NCBI GenBank assembly: GCA_964371945.1
Contig: CAYJPA010000004.1
Span: 32,107 to 96,106 of the forward strand
From: CAYJPA01 sp964371945
Lineage (GTDB): Bacteria > Chloroflexota > Chloroflexia > Thermomicrobiales > UBA6265
Length of the DNA stretch: 64,000 bases
Reading direction: 5' to 3'
In this document: positions 8,785 through 17,688 of the stretch, piece after piece
How positions within the stretch are numbered: the stretch's first letter is position 1
How the letters are laid out: every line of letters begins with the position of its first letter
Made by a program: the position numbers and the translations under genes
The notes under the pieces: generated by a model
Seen by the model: the letters and a program-made list of their open reading frames with translations, nothing else
Databases searched by the model: none
What the model was told of the DNA's origin: nothing

Positions 8785-9903
8785 ATGCGCCACATCACCT
8801 GGATGCCCGATCAGGCGTTCCCGCGACGGATCGCTTTCGCCGCGATGCTGATCGCGGTCGCGGCGATCCCGATCGTTGGCGGCGTCGGTTCCGCGATTGC
8901 CCAGAACGCAACGCCCGTGGCGGATGGCACGGCTGAGCCGTTCGACCCAGACACCGAGAGCCACGAGCAGGTCGTGGCGCAGGGGCTTGCGATCTTCGAC
9001 ATTTCGCCCGCGATCTGGCGCGTGACAGAGCTCGAACTGCCGGCCGCGGAAGATGCCGCGCCGATCACCCGTGACGTTTCATTCCATGTACAGCTCGAGG
9101 GCACGACCGTCATCCGGAATGAAGTGACGACCAAGCGCGCGTTGATCGAGCCGGGTGAGGCGTACTTCTTCTCGGGCGGCGACCCTTACCTTAGCCAGAC
9201 CGGCGGCACAGCAACATCACGGGCGTGGATCATCGAGTATCTGCCGGAAGACGCCAGCGATGACGACGCCGGCGGCACGGTCATCTACAAGTCGAGTCCG
9301 ATTGGGGAGTTCCCGGACGGCGCTCGCGATCTGGAGCTCGTGCGGAACACGCTCTTTCCTGGCGAAGCGGCGCCATTCCCCGAACACGAAGGATCGGCAC
9401 TGGTGCTGGTCACATCGGGCTCAGTGATCGCGTCTGCCGGGGCCGGCGTGTCTGCCCTCAATGCCGGTGACGGACTGCTCCTTCCAGGCTCCGTAACGCT
9501 GACAAACAACGGTGATTCGCGGGCCACGTACGTCATTGTGATCATCGGTGGCAAGGTCGGGGAAGTGGGTACCGACAATGCCTCGGGTGGAGACGAAGAA
9601 ACGCCCGTGACTGAAGAGGCGACGCCATCGGCAACCGCCGAGTCGCAACCGACTGCCACAGCGACGCCGACGCAAGAGCCGCCTTCGAACGATACCGACA
9701 GGGACGGCCTGACAAACGACGAGGAAGCGGCTCTTGGGACCGACCCAGCGAAACCGGACACCGACGACGATGGATTAGTCGATCGAATCGAGATCGGCTA
9801 CACCGATCCGTTGAATCCCGACACAGACGGCGATTCTTTCTTGGATGGGGATGAAGAGCTCATCTACGGCACCGATCCAAACGATCCGAATAGCAAACCG
9901 TAA
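8785..9903 (+). CDS. Secreted cupin-like protein with C-terminal calcium-binding repeats
   Basis: A 372-residue exported protein. N-terminus: short basic stretch, then a hydrophobic segment (about 15-38) ending in AIAQNA, a plausible signal peptide. The middle (about 60-260) has alternating strands and a second cupin-like stretch (VRNTLFPGEAAPFPEHEGSALVLVTSG, split across ~185-215, with ALNAGDGLLLPGSV). Then a Thr/Pro/Glu-rich linker (~270-305) and thrombospondin type 3-like repeats: DTDRDGLTNDEEAALGTDP, DTDDDGLVDRIEI and DTDGDSFLDGDEELIYGTDP, each a DxDxDG calcium-binding loop. Likely located on the cell surface or released. Specific role unknown. A strong terminator follows. Confidence 0.75.
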   Translation: MRHITWMPDQAFPRRIAFAAMLIAVAAIPIVGGVGSAIAQNATPVADGTAEPFDPDTESHEQVVAQGLAIFDISPAIWRVTELELPAAEDAAPITRDVSFHVQLEGTTVIRNEVTTKRALIEPGEAYFFSGGDPYLSQTGGTATSRAWIIEYLPEDASDDDAGGTVIYKSSPIGEFPDGARDLELVRNTLFPGEAAPFPEHEGSALVLVTSGSVIASAGAGVSALNAGDGLLLPGSVTLTNNGDSRATYVIVIIGGKVGEVGTDNASGGDEETPVTEEATPSATAESQPTATATPTQEPPSNDTDRDGLTNDEEAALGTDPAKPDTDDDGLVDRIEIGYTDPLNPDTDGDSFLDGDEELIYGTDPNDPNSKP

Positions 9904-9931
9904 CCTCAACCAAAGCTTGCGAATCACAGCG

Positions 9932-9960
9932 CGAGGGAAGGCGATCAACGCCTTCCCTCG
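9932..9960 (+). terminator. Rho-independent-type terminator
   Basis: Perfect 12-bp stem (9932-9943 with 9949-9960, arm CGAGGGAAGGCG) with a 5-base loop ATCAA, followed by TTTCGTTTCG. Located 28 bases after the stop of the calcium-repeat protein. Confidence 0.8.
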
Positions 9961-10051
9961 TTTCGTTTCGGCCCGGTCAATGGGCGGCACGGCAATTGCG
10001 TCAAGCTGCCCGATTGAGCTGCGGTCGTTGATGTTTGAGGGAGTTGCCGCT

Positions 10052-10924
10052 ATGTCGCACAAGCGTTCGCACCGACTCGTGAAGGCGATGCCGTGGCTCG
10101 ATACCGCCGCCGAAGCGCTGCAGAAGCTGGTTGCTCCGATCGCCGGCGAATCGGCGCCCAAACCACTCAAAGATGCGCTGGTCGGAGCCTGGCTTGGTCA
10201 TCCGCTCCATCCCGCTTTCGTGCAACTCCCGATCGGATGCTGGACATCGGCCGCGATTCTCGATCTCTTCGGACATGAGGACTCGGCGGACCTGCTGGTC
10301 GGGCTAGGGCTTGCCGGTGCAGTAGGCGCCGCGGCGACGGGTGCGGCGCAATGGGTCGGCGCCGCGAGTGATGAGCGACCGCGGCGACTGGGCCTGTTGC
10401 ATGCCGCCGTCAACAGCGCCGGCACCTTGCTTCATGCCGCCACATTCGCCGCCCGCTGTCGCGGCAATCGTGGTCAAGGTATTGCCTACTCGTTGCTTGG
10501 TCTCGGCGTCATCTCGATCGGCGCCCATTTGGGCGGTGAACTTTCGTATGACCTCGGCATCGGCGTCGACCACAACGCATTCACGACGCCGCTTGAAAAG
10601 TGGACCGATGTGCTCGCCGAAAGCGATCTGAAGCCCGGAAAGCCGAAACGAGTCGAGGTTGACGGTGTTGCGGTGATGCTCCTCGAGCACGAGGATGGCA
10701 TTCATGCCATCAGCGCGGTTTGTCCACATCTGTCCGGTCCGCTCGACGAAGGCGACATTGACGGTGAAACCGTAACATGTCCGTGGCATGGCTCTTCGTT
10801 CTGTCTGACTGATGGGAAGCTGCTCCACGGTCCGGCGACGGCCCCTGTAACCTCGTATGACGTCCGAGTCGATGGCGACCGCATCAAGATTAGAGCAGTT
10901 CGATTAGCGTCTGTCCTCCTTTGA
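10052..10924 (+). CDS. DUF2231 membrane domain fused to Rieske [2Fe-2S] domain
   Basis: A 290-residue membrane protein. Residues ~45-180 match the DUF2231 membrane domain, opening with the conserved WLGHPLHPAFVQLPIGCWTS motif and containing about four hydrophobic helices. Residues ~195-285 are a Rieske iron-sulfur domain: CPHLSGPL and CPWHGSSF provide the two Cys and two His cluster ligands in the C-x-H...C-x2-H pattern. The fusion implies an electron-transfer role at the membrane, but the partner is unknown. ATG 10052 follows GAGGGAG; the frame is open upstream into the terminator region, which is not coding-like. Confidence 0.88.
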   Translation: MSHKRSHRLVKAMPWLDTAAEALQKLVAPIAGESAPKPLKDALVGAWLGHPLHPAFVQLPIGCWTSAAILDLFGHEDSADLLVGLGLAGAVGAAATGAAQWVGAASDERPRRLGLLHAAVNSAGTLLHAATFAARCRGNRGQGIAYSLLGLGVISIGAHLGGELSYDLGIGVDHNAFTTPLEKWTDVLAESDLKPGKPKRVEVDGVAVMLLEHEDGIHAISAVCPHLSGPLDEGDIDGETVTCPWHGSSFCLTDGKLLHGPATAPVTSYDVRVDGDRIKIRAVRLASVLL

Positions 10925-11096
10925 TCCGGTTCAGGCGTGGGGATCATCGTGTAAACGCACGACTTGTCCGGCCCGCCTCGAGGGTCCTGACCGGACTATG
11001 AACGATATTCCGGGCCGCCGAAATCTCCAGTCATGCCGCTTTCAATAAGGAGCGGTAGACTGACGGTCTGTGTCGAACCGCTCAGAGGAGAAGCTC

Positions 11097-13046
11097 GTGT
11101 CCAATGCGCTTACCCCGACGGGAATTGTCTACGATCTCGAAACCGTTTCCGATCCGCAACTGGCGCCTGACGGCAACAGTCTGATCTTTACCCGATCGAA
11201 AGCCGAACCCGGCAAGCGAGCAGTTGGAAGTCAAATCTGGATCTCCGGCCGCGACGGCTCAAATGCTCGACAGCTCACACGGGTTGGGGATCGAAACAGC
11301 GGCGGCCGCTGGTCCCCGGACGGAGAGTCGATCGCATTCGTTTCCGATCGCGTCAAGAAGAGCGGTCTCTTCGTGATGCCGTACGGCGGGGAGTCGGTCG
11401 AGATCTCCCGTCATAACGGTCCCATCGGCGAGCTTGCATGGTCTCCCGACGGCAAATCGATCGCCTATGTCGCGCTGTTCGATCCCGAGAACCCGGAAGA
11501 GTGCGATCTTGGTCCCGACGATGCCCCGCGCGTACGTGTTACCGCGCGAATCGACTACAAGCAAGACAGCCGCGGTTACCTCGGCGATCTACGGCCGCGG
11601 GTCTGGCTGGTTGATGTCGCCTCCGGCGAACGGCGCATGCTCACCAGGGATCCGGTGGACCACAACTTTCCGGCCTGGGCGCCAGACGGTCGTTCGATCG
11701 CCGTCAAGATCACCAGCCGCAACGGGATGCAATCGCAGCTAGCTGTCATCGACGTCGACACCTCCGCGGAAACGATCGTCGGGCCAGAAGAAGGCGTGAC
11801 GGGTTGCTGGGCATGGTCGCCGTCAGGCGATCGAATCTTCATTGCCGCCGATCCGAACCAAAGCTGGCAGTTGGACCTCTTCGTTTACCACGTCGCGAGC
11901 GGCCAGTTGCGGCGCTTGACGGACGACCTCGATTGCCTGCCCGATTCCGGTTTTCCAACGGTCGCGCCGCCATCTCAACCAGCCTGGCTCGATGACAACA
12001 ACGTGGTCTTCCACGCGGTCCGCGGCGGCGCCAGCGGGCTCTACCGCGTCAATGTCCAGGCGGCGAGCGTCGAGAAGATCGCCGATTGGCAGGCGATTAA
12101 CGGTGCGCCGAGTTTCGATGTTGCCCGCCGGTACGTTGCGCAGGGACACAGCAGCGTCGACATCATATCGGCCATCCTTGTCTACGACCTCGAGCAAAAG
12201 AGCGGCGAGACCATCATCTCGCTCAATGAAGGACAGCCGCCGCTCGCACGCTGGACGACCTTTCAGATCGAGCGGAACGGGGAAACCATCGACGCCTGGC
12301 TGTTGCGACCGAGAGACGGCGAAGCGAACGACCAGACTCGCTATCCGCTCGTGCTCGACATCCACGGTGGTCCGAACAGCTTCTACGGGTACGGCTTCAG
12401 TCCGATTCAGCAGGCGATCGCCGGCGCTGGGTTCGCGGTGCTGTACTGCAATCCGCGCGGTTCTTCTTCATATGGTCGATCGTTCACCCAGGCCGTTTCA
12501 AAGGATTGGGCGGGCGAGGATTACCTCGATCTGATGGCTGTGCTCGATACCGCGATCGCGAGCCCGAGCTACCAGATCGATCCCGACCGCCTCGGAGTCT
12601 ACGGCTACTCCTACGGTGGTTTCATGACCTCCTGGATCATCGGGCACAACCATCGCTTCAAGGCCGCGGTGATCGGGGCGCCGGTGGTCGATCTCGTCAG
12701 CTTCTACGGCACAAGCGATATCGGCCACACCTTTGGGCCCAAGCAAATCGGAGGAACCCCGTGGACCAACCGCGGCGAATACGTCAAACGCTCGCCGCTA
12801 ACCGAGCTCTCGAACGCGACAACCCCGGCATTGATCATTCACGGCGAAGCGGACGATCGCTGCCCAATCGGTCAGGGCGAGCAATGCTTCACGACATTGC
12901 TAGAGCACGGCTGCGAGGTCGAATTCGTGCGATATCCGGACGGTGCGCACACCTTTCTGCGCACTGGATACCCGGCCCACCGCGAGGACGCCCTGAAGCG
13001 CATCACCGGCTGGTTTACCCACCACCTTGTGCACAAAACCATCTAG
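11097..13046 (+). CDS. S9-family (acylaminoacyl/dipeptidyl) serine peptidase
   Basis: A 649-residue prolyl oligopeptidase-family enzyme. Residues ~20-370 form a beta-propeller with TolB-like WD/PD40 motifs (GGRWSPDGESIAFVSDR, LAWSPDGKSIAYVALFD, FPAWAPDGRSIAVK). Residues ~385-645 are the alpha/beta-hydrolase domain with nucleophile Ser505 in YGYSYGGF, Asp586 or 587 in HGEADDRCP and His618 in DGAHTF. Such enzymes remove acyl-amino acids or dipeptides from short peptides, usually in the cytoplasm; no signal peptide is seen. GTG 11097 is chosen because AGAGGAG lies six bases before it; another GTG at 11070 would add nine residues. Confidence 0.9.
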   Translation: MSNALTPTGIVYDLETVSDPQLAPDGNSLIFTRSKAEPGKRAVGSQIWISGRDGSNARQLTRVGDRNSGGRWSPDGESIAFVSDRVKKSGLFVMPYGGESVEISRHNGPIGELAWSPDGKSIAYVALFDPENPEECDLGPDDAPRVRVTARIDYKQDSRGYLGDLRPRVWLVDVASGERRMLTRDPVDHNFPAWAPDGRSIAVKITSRNGMQSQLAVIDVDTSAETIVGPEEGVTGCWAWSPSGDRIFIAADPNQSWQLDLFVYHVASGQLRRLTDDLDCLPDSGFPTVAPPSQPAWLDDNNVVFHAVRGGASGLYRVNVQAASVEKIADWQAINGAPSFDVARRYVAQGHSSVDIISAILVYDLEQKSGETIISLNEGQPPLARWTTFQIERNGETIDAWLLRPRDGEANDQTRYPLVLDIHGGPNSFYGYGFSPIQQAIAGAGFAVLYCNPRGSSSYGRSFTQAVSKDWAGEDYLDLMAVLDTAIASPSYQIDPDRLGVYGYSYGGFMTSWIIGHNHRFKAAVIGAPVVDLVSFYGTSDIGHTFGPKQIGGTPWTNRGEYVKRSPLTELSNATTPALIIHGEADDRCPIGQGEQCFTTLLEHGCEVEFVRYPDGAHTFLRTGYPAHREDALKRITGWFTHHLVHKTI

Positions 13047-13090
13047 CGTGGACTCAATCTGAATAGTGGGCACCGGGGTTTTTGAGCGAA

Positions 13091-13118
13091 GGGCAGACAC
13101 GGCGGTCTGCCCCTACAA
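13091..13118. repeat. GGGCAGAC palindromic intergenic repeat
   Basis: Imperfect palindrome GGGCAGACacggcgGTCTGCCC followed by CTAC. An inverted, nearly identical copy is found at 44075-44099. It forms a hairpin with an 8-bp stem and may also act as a weak terminator after the S9 peptidase gene. Confidence 0.65.
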
Positions 13119-13242
13119 ATCGTCATTCGGCCCACTTACATAATTAGGGTAACATCAGCCTCGCAGGGGTGGACTGACGTGTCCGCCCTTTCTCTTGGGA
13201 GTGATTGGCGGTAAGGGATAGGGGAGAAACGCGTCGGGATCC

Positions 13243-13905
13243 CTACCAACCCCGTTCGATTCGCAGATCGCCCAACAGCCTTAACGCCTCGCTCAATCTT
13301 TCCTGGTTCGCGGGTGCGTTCAACCAATGCGACACGCCGGATCGATGCGGTAACGGCAAAACCAAGAAACGGCGACCGTCCCGCTCGGCACAGCGGATCG
13401 TGCCGACCAACTGATCGAGTGGCAGGTTTCCGATGAGCGATGTGGCTGAGAGTCGACCGGGCGCCAGGATAATCTCGGGCCGAACGAGTGCAATTTCACG
13501 CTCCAGATGATCCCGGCAGAGCCTGATCTCGGCCGGGGAGGGGGCGCGATCGCCTTTGCCGCTCACACTCGGTCCCGGGAAACATTTGGTCACGCTAGTC
13601 AGATAGAAGCGCTCGTAAAGATCCTCTTCGCCGAACCCAGCCCGCACCAACCAAGAGCAAAGCGTTTTGCCCGTCGCGCCCGCGTAGGGAATGGAATTGA
13701 GGTGACCCCGCTCGCCGGGAGCCTGTCCAATCACCATCAACCGGTGGCCGGCTCGCCCGCGAAAGACCGGATTCGCTTCTGGAATGAAACCTCGATCGAC
13801 GCAGCGCCGGCACGCTCGAATCGCGGTTTGGACCGCCTCGAGCTGAATGACACGATCGTCGATTGAATTGAATGTTGGATGGAATGCGGTGGTGGTCTCG
13901 TTCAT
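13243..13905 (-). CDS. Uracil-DNA glycosylase superfamily protein
   Basis: A 220-residue protein of the uracil-DNA glycosylase superfamily, iron-sulfur type. Family motif 1 is visible as IGQAPGERGHLNSIPYAGATG (split by position ~58-78), and motif 3 as LPLPHRSGVSHWLN near residue 182. Cysteines CRRC near residue 32 and Cys ~109 (TKCFPGPS) and ~130 (RLCRDH) are suited to bind a [4Fe-4S] cluster as in family 4/5 enzymes. It would remove uracil or deaminated bases from DNA in base-excision repair. Monocistronic on the minus strand. Confidence 0.85.
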   Translation of the reverse strand: MNETTTAFHPTFNSIDDRVIQLEAVQTAIRACRRCVDRGFIPEANPVFRGRAGHRLMVIGQAPGERGHLNSIPYAGATGKTLCSWLVRAGFGEEDLYERFYLTSVTKCFPGPSVSGKGDRAPSPAEIRLCRDHLEREIALVRPEIILAPGRLSATSLIGNLPLDQLVGTIRCAERDGRRFLVLPLPHRSGVSHWLNAPANQERLSEALRLLGDLRIERGW

Positions 13906-13939
13906 ACCGCCGACTTTAGCGTATGGCCGCGGTGTTGGG

Positions 13940-14137
13940 TTAGCCGTGGGCGCTCTCGAACATGGAAACGAGCGAGAGCCATTCGTGCTGCTGTTCGAAC
14001 CAATCGACGATCTCGTCCCAGGTCTTAACGCTCGAGACGCTTGAGATCTGATCGACTTCGCGCCGTGGCGAAGCGCCGTTCCCCTGCGCCCAAAAACTCG
14101 ACAGCGATACGGTCAACGGATTTGAATCGCCGGTCAT
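13940..14137 (-). CDS. Small hypothetical protein (65 aa)
   Basis: A 65-residue hydrophilic protein with a Trp-rich second half (VKTWDEIVDWFEQQHEWLSL). The start ATG at 14137 is preceded by AGGAGAATCCCT, a good ribosome site, which is the main reason to believe it. No family recognised. Confidence 0.5.
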   Translation of the reverse strand: MTGDSNPLTVSLSSFWAQGNGASPRREVDQISSVSSVKTWDEIVDWFEQQHEWLSLVSMFESAHG

Positions 14138-14418
14138 AGGGATTCTCCTGAAACCTTGTCCGCCCGCGTGGAATGATGGCGTCCAACAACTTCGCCGGCT
14201 CGATCATCGCAAAGAATCGTAACAACCATGTAAACGGAATCGACGGTCTTCGATTGCTTTCCTGCCGTTGAAGGCGATCTTAACGCGGATTCAAGGTGCC
14301 GCAAAGGCGCAATTGGTGGGACGAATGAACGCGACCCATGGGATCAAGCGGCTATGACGCGCAGCCTGGCTAAAGACCGAAGCACCCAATTCACGATTCA
14401 CGGGCCGACCAAACTGGT

Positions 14419-15351
14419 TCAGCGGATCGCGGGCACGAGCAATAACGGAATCGTGGAGCGGGAGAGCACTTTCGAACCGACACTGCCGCTCCAGAGTCCG
14501 CTGAGTCCCCCTCGGGCGTGCGTGGTCATTACCAAGAGATCCGCGCCGGCGCGATCGGTCTCCTCGATCGCTCGGTTCGAAGGCTCGCCCCTGGCAACCG
14601 ATTGAGTTACGATTAAATCATAACCTCTGACTAAATTGGCGATACGTTCGAGGTATTCGGAGGCGTTACGTTCTTCGAGATCAAGCAATTCGCGGGCAGC
14701 GCTCGGCATGAGCGTCGCGGAGGCATAGCGTTCGCCGGGAAGCGTGCCGACCGTCGGGACGACGAAGACGAGATGAATCCCCGCGTTGAACGCGGTCGCA
14801 AAGGCGATGGCGATCGGGATCGCGGACTCAGCTTCGGCGGTCCGGTTTAGCAACAAGGCCAGACGACGCATGACGAACGCGGAGGTTGTGGTCTTCTCGC
14901 CGGCCGGAACCGCGAGAACCGGTCGACGGCCCTCCTGGAGCACTTGCTGCGCCACACGTCCGAACAGGAATCCACGCAGTCCTCCCGATCCATGGTTTGC
15001 CATCACGATCAAGTCGATGGCGAGCTCCTCCGAGTGGCTTGCGATGCTCGCGCTGACGTTGCGCTGAGGGTTGGCATGAACATGCGTTTCCACCATCACC
15101 CCGGTCGCGGCAATCGGCTCGGCGACAGTCTCCAGGTAGTCATTCGCGCCATCGCTCGTCGTCAGGTGCGGCTGACCATGGATCTCCGCTGGTGGAACCG
15201 CTTCAAGTACGTGCAGCAGCACGATTTGAGCGGCAAATGCCCGTGCAACCGCGATTGCGGCAGGGATCGCCGCCTCGGCCAGCCGCGAGCCGTCCAGTGG
15301 AACTAAGAGTGAGCGTATCGGTTCAGCCTGGGGAAACAGCTGCTCAGTCAT
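14419..15351 (-). CDS. Tandem universal stress protein (UspA) domains
   Basis: A 310-residue cytoplasmic protein with two UspA domains (about 12-155 and 165-308). Each begins with the typical first strand (RSLLVPLDGSRLAEAAIPAA, and RLALLLNRTAEAESAIPIA) and ends with the ATP-binding pattern G-x2-G-x9-G-S/T: GSGGLRGFLFGRVAQQVLQ in the first and ARGGLSGLWSGSVGSKVLSR in the second. These proteins bind ATP and help survival under stress. It follows the Nramp transporter gene after 16 bases on the same strand, so it is probably co-transcribed with it, a common pairing. Confidence 0.9.
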   Translation of the reverse strand: MTEQLFPQAEPIRSLLVPLDGSRLAEAAIPAAIAVARAFAAQIVLLHVLEAVPPAEIHGQPHLTTSDGANDYLETVAEPIAATGVMVETHVHANPQRNVSASIASHSEELAIDLIVMANHGSGGLRGFLFGRVAQQVLQEGRRPVLAVPAGEKTTTSAFVMRRLALLLNRTAEAESAIPIAIAFATAFNAGIHLVFVVPTVGTLPGERYASATLMPSAARELLDLEERNASEYLERIANLVRGYDLIVTQSVARGEPSNRAIEETDRAGADLLVMTTHARGGLSGLWSGSVGSKVLSRSTIPLLLVPAIR

Positions 15352-15367
15352 GTGCGCACCTCAAGAG

Positions 15368-16648
15368 CTAGTTGAACAACGTCTGGTACAACAAAAAGAT
15401 ATTGAGTCCGACGATGACCGCCGCGACCGCGCTCGCGAGGACGGTCGTCAAACGCGTATTGACCAAAACCCCCATCAACTGCCTCTGCCGTGTGAAGAGC
15501 ACGAGCGGAACGACGGCAAACGGAATGCCGAATGAAAGCACGACCTGACTGATGACGAGGGTTCTCGTGGGATCCAGTCCGATCGCAATGACGACCAGCG
15601 CCGGCAGCATCGTCACTCCCCGGCGGACCCAGATCGGAATCGACCGTTGCAGGAAGCCTTGCATGATGGTTTGTCCCGCCAGGGTTCCGACGGTCGACGA
15701 CGACAACCCAGACGCCAACAACGAGATCGCGAAGATCGTGCCGGCGGCCGAGCCGAGCAAGGGCTGCAATGTGCGATGGGCCTCTTCGATCGAGGCGATA
15801 TCTCGTAGCCCTTGCTCGTGAAACGTGGATGCGGCCATGACCAGCATCGCAATGTTGACCAGGCCGGCCACGCCCATCGCCAGGACCACATCGATCACTT
15901 CGAACCGAAAGAGCCGCCGGAGCTGGTCGGGATCTCGGGTGACGATCCGGTCTTGAGTCAGCGCCGAATGCAGGTAGATGACGTGCGGCATCACCGTCGC
16001 ACCGAGAATGCCTGTCGCCAGCAGCACGCTCTCCGTACCGCTGAACCGCGGGGTGACGGCCCCCATCCCGATCGCGCCCCAATCCGGGGATTCGAGCAGC
16101 GTCTCGATCAGGTAGCACCCCGCTATGACGCCGACGAGCACCGTGATCACCGCTTCCAGCGGCCGGAAACCGTAACGCTGCAATCCGAGGATCAAAAAGG
16201 TCGAGATCGCCGTCAGAATCGCCGCCGGAAAGAGCGGAATATGGAACAGCAGGTTGAAGCCAAGGGCGGCGCCAAGGAACTCGGCCAGGTCGGTTGCCAT
16301 GGCCACGACCTCGGCCAGACCCCACATCCCGAGGACGAGCGGGCGCGGAAACTGAGTGCGACAAGCTTCGGCGAGATTCAGTCCGGACGCGATTCCAAGC
16401 TTCGCGGAGAGCGATTGGATCAGCATCGCCATCAGGTTCGCGCTGACAATCACCCAGACGAGCAGGTAGCCGTACTCGGCGCCGCCCTGAATATTGGTCG
16501 CGAAATTGCCTGGATCGACATAGGCGACGGCGGCAATGAAGGCGGGGCCGAGAAACGGAAAGAGCCGAGCGTGCCACCGCCGTCCGCTTTTTCCTGAAAG
16601 CACTTCTTCTGCAACTCTGACGGTGCTCTCGTCCCGGTCGAAGTGCAC
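15368..16648 (-). CDS. mntH: Nramp-family divalent metal transporter
   Basis: A 426-residue integral membrane protein with about 11 hydrophobic helices. It is a proton-coupled Mn2+/Fe2+ importer of the Nramp (MntH) family. The TM1 metal-binding motif is FIAAVAYVDPGNFATNIQGG and the TM6 motif is ATVMPHVIYLHS, including the His after Met-Pro. Length is normal. First gene of an operon with the UspA-type protein. ATG 16648 gives a ~30-residue cytoplasmic N-terminus before TM1. The metal is not proven; Mn2+ is the usual one for bacterial members. Confidence 0.9.
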   Translation of the reverse strand: MHFDRDESTVRVAEEVLSGKSGRRWHARLFPFLGPAFIAAVAYVDPGNFATNIQGGAEYGYLLVWVIVSANLMAMLIQSLSAKLGIASGLNLAEACRTQFPRPLVLGMWGLAEVVAMATDLAEFLGAALGFNLLFHIPLFPAAILTAISTFLILGLQRYGFRPLEAVITVLVGVIAGCYLIETLLESPDWGAIGMGAVTPRFSGTESVLLATGILGATVMPHVIYLHSALTQDRIVTRDPDQLRRLFRFEVIDVVLAMGVAGLVNIAMLVMAASTFHEQGLRDIASIEEAHRTLQPLLGSAAGTIFAISLLASGLSSSTVGTLAGQTIMQGFLQRSIPIWVRRGVTMLPALVVIAIGLDPTRTLVISQVVLSFGIPFAVVPLVLFTRQRQLMGVLVNTRLTTVLASAVAAVIVGLNIFLLYQTLFN

Positions 16649-16693
16649 GTCGAGGTGACTCCGTTCACACTCGCATCGATTCGGACACGACGT

Positions 16694-17626
16694 TTACGCG
16701 TGCCGGTTCCGAACGCGCAATCGCGCATCGATTGACTTCACATAATCGGTCCACACGGCGCCCGCGGGAGTGGCTTCAATCGCTGCCAACGAGGCCTCGA
16801 TCGTGGCCTCGGATTCGTCCGCGAGGTGCAGCAGCACCGCTTCGAGCGTGGCGGGCACCGCCGGCGAGCCGAATTCCTTCTTGCCATGCGATGCGATCAC
16901 CGCGTGAAGCAGATCGTTGCGACGCGCTTCGCTCAACTCTGGAACCGCGTGGCTCGCCTCCATGATCCGCATGACCCCGGGAACGATGTGCCCAAGCAGT
17001 CGTCCCTCCTCGGTCGGTTCTTCACCGGGAGTGGGCGTATGCTCATCCAGTTTACCGATGTCGTGGAGGAGTGCGGCGGCGACAAGCAAATCGCGGTCAT
17101 ACGGCGAGAACGTAAGATCTCCTAACGATAACGCGATTCCGGCAACCTTGACGGTATGTGCCAGCAGTCCGCCGACGACCGCGCCGTGCATTTTCATCGC
17201 GGCCGGATAGACCAGAAACTGCTCCCTCACTCCCCGGTCAAAGCAAACCTCGACCGTCTGCCGTAGCGGACCGTCGGCGATCGAGGCAATGAGCGCGTCC
17301 AAATCTGCCGGAGAGACGTTACGCGCAGCAGGCATTCGTGGGAGAAAGCCGCCGGCATCGAGCGTCTCGTCGATTTCGCATGTGGATAGCGTCAGGCTCA
17401 GCGAATCCCGGAATTCCTTGACGAAGCCCCGAAATCGGACGACGCTGCCGGCCCGAGGCGGTGTGCTATCGCGGCCCCAACAGACCGCGGGGAGTTGATC
17501 CCCTGAACGATCCGCGAGCGTCAATCTCCAAAATGAATCGCCGTTCTTGGTTCGATCGAGCGAGCTTGCAACAACGCGTGCTTCGCCATCGACCGTCGTG
17601 CTCTGTTGTAGTGCCGCAAACTCCAT
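16694..17626 (-). CDS. YhaM-like 3'-5' exoribonuclease (OB fold plus HD domain)
   Basis: A 310-residue protein with an N-terminal OB-fold nucleic-acid-binding domain (about 10-95) and an HD phosphohydrolase domain (about 125-285). Metal ligands are visible in order: His in GGLLAHTVKVA, His-Asp in ALLHDIGKLDE, His in LLGHIVPGV, His in IASHGKKEFGSP and Asp in LHLADES, the last two with the spacing typical of YhaM/Cbf1. Such enzymes degrade RNA and single-stranded DNA from the 3' end. ATG 17626 follows TGAGGAAACCG and begins near the OB domain; an upstream in-frame ATG at 17680 is less likely. Confidence 0.85.
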   Translation of the reverse strand: MEFAALQQSTTVDGEARVVASSLDRTKNGDSFWRLTLADRSGDQLPAVCWGRDSTPPRAGSVVRFRGFVKEFRDSLSLTLSTCEIDETLDAGGFLPRMPAARNVSPADLDALIASIADGPLRQTVEVCFDRGVREQFLVYPAAMKMHGAVVGGLLAHTVKVAGIALSLGDLTFSPYDRDLLVAAALLHDIGKLDEHTPTPGEEPTEEGRLLGHIVPGVMRIMEASHAVPELSEARRNDLLHAVIASHGKKEFGSPAVPATLEAVLLHLADESEATIEASLAAIEATPAGAVWTDYVKSIDARLRVRNRHA

Positions 17627-17688
17627 CGACGGTTTCCTCACGCTCCGCTGTTCCGGCGTCGTCCGCTCAACGGAGCTCAACCGGCTTG

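Noticed and set aside
15348..16577. 409-residue open frame overlapping the Nramp gene in another frame
   Set aside because: The Nramp reading has clear membrane helices and the DPGN and MPH motifs; the other is an arginine-rich shadow.
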